This document shows positions 58,710 to 64,000 of a stretch of DNA of 64,000 nucleotides, one piece after another. Position 1 is the stretch's first letter. The number at the start of each line of letters is the position of its first letter. The notes below the pieces were generated by a model. It was given only the letters and a program-made list of their open reading frames with translations. It made no database searches and was not told the origin of the DNA. Origin of the DNA: Clostridia bacterium (GTDB lineage Bacteria; Bacillota; Clostridia; Christensenellales; Aristaeellaceae); the NCBI GenBank assembly GCA_017434775.1, contig JAFSGG010000086.1, positions 1 through 64,000 of the forward strand, written 5' to 3'. The position numbers were made by a program, and so were the translations under genes.

Positions 58710-58919
58710 TTATTCATCCCGTTTTTGTGCATCCCGGATGCGTTCATCCGTGGTTTTGATTTCCATCATCCGCTTCATGCCCAGAATTTCTTCCCGGGAC
58801 AGGGCGGTGCCGGTACCCTGGCAGGCATAGCAGCGGGCCAGGCAGTCCGGGCATACACAGGCATGATCGCTTTCGGAATGAATCATAAAACTGCCGCATT
58901 CAGGACATCCGCAGCGCAT
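58710..58919 (-). CDS. Small zinc-binding protein of unknown function
   Basis: 69 residues. Eight cysteines are clustered in the first 33: CGCPEC, CVCPDC and CYAC, enough for one or two zinc knuckles in rubredoxin or zinc-ribbon style. The C-terminal half (about 38-69) is a charged helix (REEILGMKRMMEIKTTDERI). No family was recognised. The ribosome binding site is weak (GGGGGC). The stop and the rlmD start are separated by two bases, so the two are co-transcribed. The length is short but the motif content is not random. Confidence 0.65.
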   Translation of the reverse strand: MRCGCPECGSFMIHSESDHACVCPDCLARCYACQGTGTALSREEILGMKRMMEIKTTDERIRDAQKRDE

Positions 58920-59010
58920 GAAAAAAGCCCCCGCTTTCGTTCATATTCACGAAAAATTATACCATACAAGCACTCAGATGTAAACATCGCGTGAATTCTC
59001 TTTCAAAAAA

Positions 59011-59039
59011 TTGCGTTTTTTCGCAGGATGGATTATAAT
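59011..59039 (+). promoter_or_regulatory. Promoter of the membrane gene cluster
   Basis: TTGCGT (59011-59016), 17-bp spacer, TATAAT (59034-59039). Confidence 0.7.
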
Positions 59040-59068
59040 AAGATGAATGACTGTTTTGGAGGCCGAAG

Positions 59069-61150
59069 ATGCTGGCGTTGGTGTATTTTGTACTGTTTGA
59101 AGGGGCAGGCGTATGCATGGCCCATTTTCTGCTGCCCAGAAAAGCTGTGATTGCCCGGGTGTGGCTGGGGCTTGCGCTGGGGCTTGGGCTGATGATGTGG
59201 CTGCCAGCCCTTTGCGCCTTTGTGTGCGGCACGTTTGGGATGGATGCGCAGCTGCTGGCCATGGCGCCGCTGATGCTGCTGACAGCCGTCTGCTTTTTTT
59301 GCCGGGACAAGCATCCGGCATCCGGCTTTTCGGAGGATGACAGGCATCTTTTGCGCACCCTGCTTTTTGTATCCCTGCCGCTGACGCTGATCGGCGCTTT
59401 CCTGCAGTGGACCCATGTGCTGCGCCCGGTGGACGGAACGCTGCATACGGGCATGACCACTTACGGTGATATGTTTCTGCATCTTTCCATTGCAGCCGGC
59501 AGCCGGAACATGCCCTTTCCCCCGGAATATGTGATTTTGCCCGGGGAACAGCTGAACTACCCCTTCCTCAGCGATACGCTTTCCACCACGTTCATGCTGC
59601 TGGGGTGGGATCTGAGGGCGGCGTTCATGGTGCCCGGCATTTTTATGATGGCCCTTACTTTTTCCGGCTATGCCGTTCTGGCCCATCGCATGGCCCAAAC
59701 GAAAAATGGCGCTGTGCTGGCGGTGCTCCTTTTCTTCCTCAACGGCGGTCTGGGATTTATGTATCTGGTAGATATGCAGGGGGTGAGCCTGGGATCCCCC
59801 GGGAATAATGAACTGCAAAGTGCCGTGGGGCTGTGGGAGCGCATCAAAGCAGTACTGAACGGCTGGTATCAGACCCCGGCCAATCATGCGGAATATGCCA
59901 CCTATAACCTGCGCTGCAGCAATGTGATTGTGGATATGATGCTGCCCCAGCGCACCACCCTGGGTGGATGGACGCTGCTTTTGCCCTGCATGTATCTTTT
60001 GTATGATTACCTGCGCCCGGCGGATGGGCTGCCCCTTGGGGTGAGCCTGCGGATGGAAGTGGATGGCCCCGTTTCCGTTTTCACCCGGCGGCAGGTGCCG
60101 GTGCGGCAATTATTGCTCCTTGGCGTGATGGCTGCCATGCTGCCCATGGTGAACACCCATTGTTTCCTGGCTTTGGGGCTCATGAGCGCCGGTTGGATGC
60201 TCTATGACGTGATCCGCAGCCGCAAGCAGCTGGGAAAAACCCTGCTTGGCTGGCTGATCTATGGCGGCGTGGCGGTTCTGCTGGCGGCACCTCAGCTGTT
60301 TGCCTGGACATTCAGCCAGGCGGTGGGCAACGAAACTTTCCTCAATTTCCGGTTTAATTGGGTCAATGGGGAATTGGGCATGCCGGACAGCTGGCTTTGG
60401 TTCTGGATCAAGAATGTGGGGCTGCCTTTTGTTCTGATTTTGCTCTCTCTGCTGGAAAAGAACGAAAAACGCCGGTTCATTGCCTGTGGTGCCTTTGTGA
60501 TTTTCCTGGCGGCTGAATTCATTCAGTTCCAGCCCAATGCCTATGATAACTATAAGCTCTTTTGCGTGTGGTATATGCTGTGCGCCGTGCTGGCGGCGGA
60601 TTACGGCTTTGAATTGTTGGGCAAGCTGAAGGGAATGCGCTGCAAGCCGGTGATTGCCGTGCTCTGCTGCATCTGCTTTTTTTTCAGCGGCACCCTGGCT
60701 GTATTGACGGAAATGAATACGGACTGGGAAGTGTTCTCCCGATCCCATGTGGAAGCGGCAGAATATGTGGAAAAAAATACGGAAGAAGATGCCGTATTTA
60801 TGACCGGCACCCAGCATCTGAATTTTGTTCCTTCCCTGGCCGGGCGCAGGATTATCTGCGGCACAGACAGCTGGCTCTATTACCATGGCTATAATACGGC
60901 GGAGCGCAAAGCGGATATCCGCGCTTTCTATGCGGATCCTGCCGGGAATATGCATGTGCTGGAGAAGTATGGCGTGGATTATATTCTGGTCTCCTCCCAT
61001 GAATACGGGGAAATGGACATGGTAAACCGTGCTGCGCTGGATGCGTATTTTGACCGGGTATATGAAAGCGAATGGGAAGACGTGATTATCTGGAAAGCGG
61101 AGGAAGAAAGACATGCTGAACCGGCTGTTTCAGTACTCCCTGCAGCATAA
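59069..61150 (+). CDS. Large polytopic membrane protein, GT-C-like
   Basis: 693 residues with about twelve to fourteen hydrophobic segments, starting after GGAGGCCGAAG. The first long loop has TTYGDMFLHLSIAAGSRNM and LNYPFLSDTLSTTFMLLGWD; the conserved Asp in this position and overall plan resemble GT-C glycosyltransferases or the related DUF2298-type proteins. The soluble C-terminal part (about 575-693; YVEKNTEEDAVFMTGTQHLN, LEKYGVDYILVSSHEYGEMD) is like that of polyprenyl-phosphate sugar-using enzymes. The reaction is unknown. It heads a three-gene cluster with overlapping starts and ends with GtrA, which argues for envelope glycan work. Confidence 0.78.
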   Translation: MLALVYFVLFEGAGVCMAHFLLPRKAVIARVWLGLALGLGLMMWLPALCAFVCGTFGMDAQLLAMAPLMLLTAVCFFCRDKHPASGFSEDDRHLLRTLLFVSLPLTLIGAFLQWTHVLRPVDGTLHTGMTTYGDMFLHLSIAAGSRNMPFPPEYVILPGEQLNYPFLSDTLSTTFMLLGWDLRAAFMVPGIFMMALTFSGYAVLAHRMAQTKNGAVLAVLLFFLNGGLGFMYLVDMQGVSLGSPGNNELQSAVGLWERIKAVLNGWYQTPANHAEYATYNLRCSNVIVDMMLPQRTTLGGWTLLLPCMYLLYDYLRPADGLPLGVSLRMEVDGPVSVFTRRQVPVRQLLLLGVMAAMLPMVNTHCFLALGLMSAGWMLYDVIRSRKQLGKTLLGWLIYGGVAVLLAAPQLFAWTFSQAVGNETFLNFRFNWVNGELGMPDSWLWFWIKNVGLPFVLILLSLLEKNEKRRFIACGAFVIFLAAEFIQFQPNAYDNYKLFCVWYMLCAVLAADYGFELLGKLKGMRCKPVIAVLCCICFFFSGTLAVLTEMNTDWEVFSRSHVEAAEYVEKNTEEDAVFMTGTQHLNFVPSLAGRRIICGTDSWLYYHGYNTAERKADIRAFYADPAGNMHVLEKYGVDYILVSSHEYGEMDMVNRAALDAYFDRVYESEWEDVIIWKAEEERHAEPAVSVLPAA

Positions 61151-61355
61151 TCGGCCCATCCGGGTGTGGATGGAAGGCGATAAAAAATACCAGAACATTA
61201 CGGTGATCGCACTTACGGCAGAACAGGTATCTTTTATCACGGCACGAAAAAAAACACCCCAGGTGAAGGAAAAATCCGCTTTTCTGGCGGCGTCCTATGC
61301 CCGGGGAGATGATGGCGATACGCTGAAGTATCAGAATGAAGGTGAATACAGGTGA
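61113..61355 (+). CDS. Small conserved-looking protein of unknown function
   Basis: 80 residues, starting inside the end of the preceding gene (38-base overlap) with GGAGG nine bases before the ATG. LFQYSLQHNRPIRVWMEGDK and VIALTAEQVSFITARKK suggest a small beta-barrel domain similar to WYL-like or Sm-like folds; SYARGDDGD near the end resembles short orphan proteins I recall from Clostridia. No transmembrane segment is present. The stop overlaps the GTG of the GtrA gene by four bases, so all three genes are coupled. Function unknown. Confidence 0.7.
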   Translation: MLNRLFQYSLQHNRPIRVWMEGDKKYQNITVIALTAEQVSFITARKKTPQVKEKSAFLAASYARGDDGDTLKYQNEGEYR

Positions 61356-61810
61356 AGGAAAAGATCAAAACCCTTCTGAGGGATGAAAGAATCAAGGAAC
61401 TGATCGTTTATGTAATTTTCGGGGTCATGACTACCTTGGTCAACTGGGTGGTTTACTGGCTGCTGACCGGCGTTTTCGGTATGGAAAATCATCCCGAGGG
61501 CAGTGCTGCCTATGTCCTCATTGGCAACGGTTCCAATGCGGTGGCATGGATCGTTTCCGTGCTGTTTGCTTTTTTTACCAACAAGCGTTTTGTATTCAAA
61601 AGCGAAAAGACCAGGGAAAACGGCGCCTGGAAGGAATTCGGGCTGTTCGTATCGGCCCGGGTGCTTTCCTACCTGATTTTTGATTTGGGGCTGTACACCC
61701 TGTGCCTGTTCTTCCTGCCCCATCAGGTGGATAAGCTTTTGATGAATGTGCTGGTGGTCATCTTCAATTATGTGGCCAGCAAATTGGTGATCTTCAAAAA
61801 GAAAGACTGA
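61352..61810 (+). CDS. GtrA family membrane protein
   Basis: 152 residues, GTG start with AAGGTGA upstream. Four transmembrane helices: ELIVYVIFGVMTTLVNWVVY, AWIVSVLFAFFTNKRFVF, LFVSARVLSYLIFDLGLY and LMNVLVVIFNYVASKLVIF. NKRFVFKS after helix 2 and the NYV.SKL..F end are the GtrA signature. GtrA/flippase-like proteins are thought to move polyprenyl-linked sugars for cell-surface decoration, which fits the GT-C-like protein at the head of this operon. Confidence 0.9.
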   Translation: MKEKIKTLLRDERIKELIVYVIFGVMTTLVNWVVYWLLTGVFGMENHPEGSAAYVLIGNGSNAVAWIVSVLFAFFTNKRFVFKSEKTRENGAWKEFGLFVSARVLSYLIFDLGLYTLCLFFLPHQVDKLLMNVLVVIFNYVASKLVIFKKKD

Positions 61811-61813
61811 ATG

Positions 61814-61849
61814 AAAAAAGGGAGAAGCGGAGTGCTTCTCCCTCTTTTA
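61814..61849. terminator. Bidirectional terminator between gtrA-like and addB
   Basis: Perfect stem GGGAGAAGC (61820-61828) with GCTTCTCCC (61834-61842), A-run before, T-rich after. Confidence 0.85.
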
Positions 61850-64000
61850 TTGGTGATTGATTTTTTCCAGCAGTTCGTCAAAGGACAGGTTATCCATGGA
61901 TCGGACAGCAGAATTGCCACGGCGGATGTCTTTGCGGCATACGGCGGCATAATCGCACCTGTCGCAGGGCCCGTTTCCGTTTGAATCGCACAGAGGAGAA
62001 GCCTGAATGTGGCCGCTGTGCATTTTTTCAGCCAATTGGCCGGCACATTCTGCAGCGTGGCTGATGAGCGCATGCAGATCCGGCAGGGAGGCCAGCGGGC
62101 TGCCCTTCAAAAAGCTTCCGTCTTTGAGCACGGTGCGGGGCATGGTAAGCGGCGGTGTGCCGCTGTCCATTTTTTCCAGGATGGCCACGTCTTTCAGCGC
62201 TACGCCCCGCAGCATCAGCATCCGGGCCAGGGCATCTTCTATTTCGGCCTGTTCCTTTTCATCTGCCAGCAGGGGATCTGCCACATGCATGTAGAAAGCC
62301 CCGGCAGGCTGGGCGTTTTCATCGGCAGCCAGGGCAGCTTTCAGGTACAAAAGCAGCTGCAGCTGAGCCCCCCAGAATACCCGGGCCGGCTGGATTTTGT
62401 TTTCGCCGGATTTATAATCCACCACCCGCAGGTACACGCCTTCATCCCCGGCGTAGCGGTCAATGCGGTCAATAATCCCCCGGACGAATACCTGCCGGCC
62501 GTCTTTCAGCGTCAGCTGGATGGGGGGCAGGCCGCCTTCATAGCCGAAACGTACTTCTGCATGGGTGGGGGTGAAGGCGCTGAGCCTGGCGCCTTTGGTA
62601 AACGTCCAGGCGGTGCGGCGCAATACCCGGCGGTATTTTTCGCCCAGGGCACGCATACGGGCGCTGTCGCCCATCACCCCGCTCAGCAGCTGATCAAACA
62701 GGGGGGTTGCCGCTTCGTCGATCAGGGCATCGCAGGTTTTTTTGTCTACATTCGGCCAGCCAGGCAGCTGGGGCAGCAGCCGTGCAAACCCTTCCAATGC
62801 ACTGTGATAAAAATTTCCGGCATCGATGGGGGTAAGGGTCCATTCCTTGCGGGGCTGAGGCTGCAGGCCGTTTTCCACAAAATGTTTGTAGGGGCACACG
62901 GCGAAGTTTTCCAGCCGGCTGACGGACATGATGCGTTCCATGAACAGCCTGTGAGTCACTTCCCTTGGCAGAGGAGCCGCTTCATTTTCCGGAGCAAAGG
63001 CTTGTTGCAGTGCCCGTGCGGAGGAAACTGTCTTTGGCGAGGTGCAAAGGTATTTCCAGGCTTCCAGCCATTCCCCCTGTAATGTGCCTTGGCGCAGTTG
63101 CAGGCCTATGGCATTGAGGGCAGGCCCCGGGGCCAGGGGATGGGCAACGGGATTCTTTTGCAGCATGCCGCCCTCTTCCACCAAGGAGGGGAACATACGG
63201 CGGATGAGCCGAAGCCCGGTAAAAGGCCGGATGGCGGTGCCGTCCTGAGTAGCCAGGGCGTAAGAGATATAGAGCTTTTCGCTTGGACTGGACAAGGCTT
63301 TCCATATATCCAGTTCCTTCAGCGCATCCTGTCCTTCATCGGACAGGGACAGATAAGCATTCAGCGCTTTTTCCAGGGCCTGCTGTTCTTCGCAAGAGAG
63401 CACTGGAGAAGGAGCGGCACTGTTCAGTGCATCCGTCATGTGAATGGCAAAAAGGGCCTTGGGGCGGCCAAGAGGCAGAGAGCCGATGCGGCCGCACATG
63501 ACGCACTGGGCGCTGGGGGGCAGGGAGGAAAGCTCACACATTTCCAGCCCGGCGGTAATGAGGATGCTCAGCCGGGCTGCGGTAACTTCGCCGTCGCCCA
63601 GCAATGCATAAGCCTGTTCCATCAGCCGCAACAGCGCCTGCCATACCTGACGGCACTGAACGGCTTCGGCAGCCATGCCCCGGGCCAGCAGCTGTTCCTG
63701 ATGGTATAGTAGGGTGCCATATACATTGGTCTGTTCCAGGTAGCGGTAAAGGGCGGTGAGCACCGCGGGGGAGTGTTTGTCTGCCCGGATGGTCTGGCGT
63801 AAATTTTCCAGCGGGGCAATGAGCAGCAGCCGCGCTTCTTCGGCGGCAGCTTTTTCTTCTTCCGTGCCCCGATCAAAAGGCACCAGCCACTTTTTACCCC
63901 GGATGCCGTAGGAAAGCAGATAGTTTTCCAGTTGCCAGCATTGCCTGTCCGTCAGGGGGGCATAGCCGGATTTGATCATGTTCAGCATTTCGGTTTCCGG
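61847..64000 (-). CDS. addB: ATP-dependent nuclease AddB, C-terminal part (cut by window edge)
   Basis: Second subunit of the AddAB helicase-nuclease. The frame is open through base 64000, so the N-terminal third or more lies outside; about 717 residues are visible. Four cysteines of the iron-sulfur cluster are seen: one in FAVCPYKHFVENGL and three in GPCDRCDYAAVC at the C-terminus. The nuclease active site is marked by TPIDAGNFYHSALEGF, then GIIDRIDRY and LRVVDYKSGENK. Its orientation is opposite to addA, and an envelope gene cluster lies between them. The visible end is intact. Confidence 0.93.
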   Translation of the reverse strand, partial: PETEMLNMIKSGYAPLTDRQCWQLENYLLSYGIRGKKWLVPFDRGTEEEKAAAEEARLLLIAPLENLRQTIRADKHSPAVLTALYRYLEQTNVYGTLLYHQEQLLARGMAAEAVQCRQVWQALLRLMEQAYALLGDGEVTAARLSILITAGLEMCELSSLPPSAQCVMCGRIGSLPLGRPKALFAIHMTDALNSAAPSPVLSCEEQQALEKALNAYLSLSDEGQDALKELDIWKALSSPSEKLYISYALATQDGTAIRPFTGLRLIRRMFPSLVEEGGMLQKNPVAHPLAPGPALNAIGLQLRQGTLQGEWLEAWKYLCTSPKTVSSARALQQAFAPENEAAPLPREVTHRLFMERIMSVSRLENFAVCPYKHFVENGLQPQPRKEWTLTPIDAGNFYHSALEGFARLLPQLPGWPNVDKKTCDALIDEAATPLFDQLLSGVMGDSARMRALGEKYRRVLRRTAWTFTKGARLSAFTPTHAEVRFGYEGGLPPIQLTLKDGRQVFVRGIIDRIDRYAGDEGVYLRVVDYKSGENKIQPARVFWGAQLQLLLYLKAALAADENAQPAGAFYMHVADPLLADEKEQAEIEDALARMLMLRGVALKDVAILEKMDSGTPPLTMPRTVLKDGSFLKGSPLASLPDLHALISHAAECAGQLAEKMHSGHIQASPLCDSNGNGPCDRCDYAAVCRKDIRRGNSAVRSMDNLSFDELLEKINHQ

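Overview
The window looks like chromosome from a spore-forming, low-to-mid GC Firmicute of the class Clostridia, probably a gut or rumen anaerobe. The evidence is a SigK-type sporulation sigma factor with a hydrophobic pro-region, a class A PBP, CggR, AddAB rather than RecBCD, the clostridial tRNA-modifying MnmM (YtqB), a sodium-pump decarboxylase beta subunit, and strong AGGAGG ribosome binding sites with SigA-type promoters (TTGACA-17-TATAAT). The genus cannot be named from sequence alone. No CRISPR array, rRNA operon, intact insertion sequence or intact prophage was seen.

Layout. 1-2150: the 3' end of gapA, then an AT-richer orphan gene between two decayed starts of a tyrosine recombinase (mobile-element scar). 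2300-9500: polysaccharide deacetylase, secreted and lipoprotein unknowns, a Dus enzyme, a GT-C-type membrane protein and an ABC exporter. 9660-15770: an ECF sigma factor overlapping its probable membrane anti-sigma partner, a secreted SGNH hydrolase and an EAL phosphodiesterase with a dead GGDEF domain. 15990-22430: rimO, a sodium-pump beta subunit with a small membrane partner, tRNA-Ala(GGC), small unknowns and an MFS transporter. 22550-33590: TlpA-like thioredoxin, an ITPase-GNAT fusion, PBP1, sigK, a serine hydrolase, a phospholipase-like-GNAT fusion, and a lone PhoB-type winged helix next to a triple peptidoglycan-binding protein.

33680-37810 is a tightly coupled minus-strand operon: nitroreductase, rarA, a DUF3877-like protein, mnmM and a sugar isomerase. 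38085-41490 is the glycolytic block cggR-pgk-tpiA, with a palindromic operator placed over the start of transcription; gapA is not in it but about 38 kb away. 41760-45875 holds pth and mfd, which overlap. 45890-49890 is a 2.9-kb segment (methyltransferase, formyl-THF cyclo-ligase, S41 peptidase) between two related, oppositely oriented intergenic repeat clusters. 49887-64000 holds a DAACS symporter with a divergent AraC regulator, an MreB-like protein, addA, a thioesterase/rlmD/zinc-protein cluster, a GT-C-like/GtrA envelope cluster, and addB (incomplete at the window edge, opposite strand to addA).

Taken together this is mostly core and envelope-related chromosome, with DNA repair (mfd, addAB, rarA), RNA modification (dus, rimO, mnmM, rlmD), glycolysis and cell-wall functions. 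The less usual content is two independent GNAT fusions, a small secreted protein that copies the core motif of its sodium-pump neighbour, the recombinase scar, and the inverted repeat clusters.
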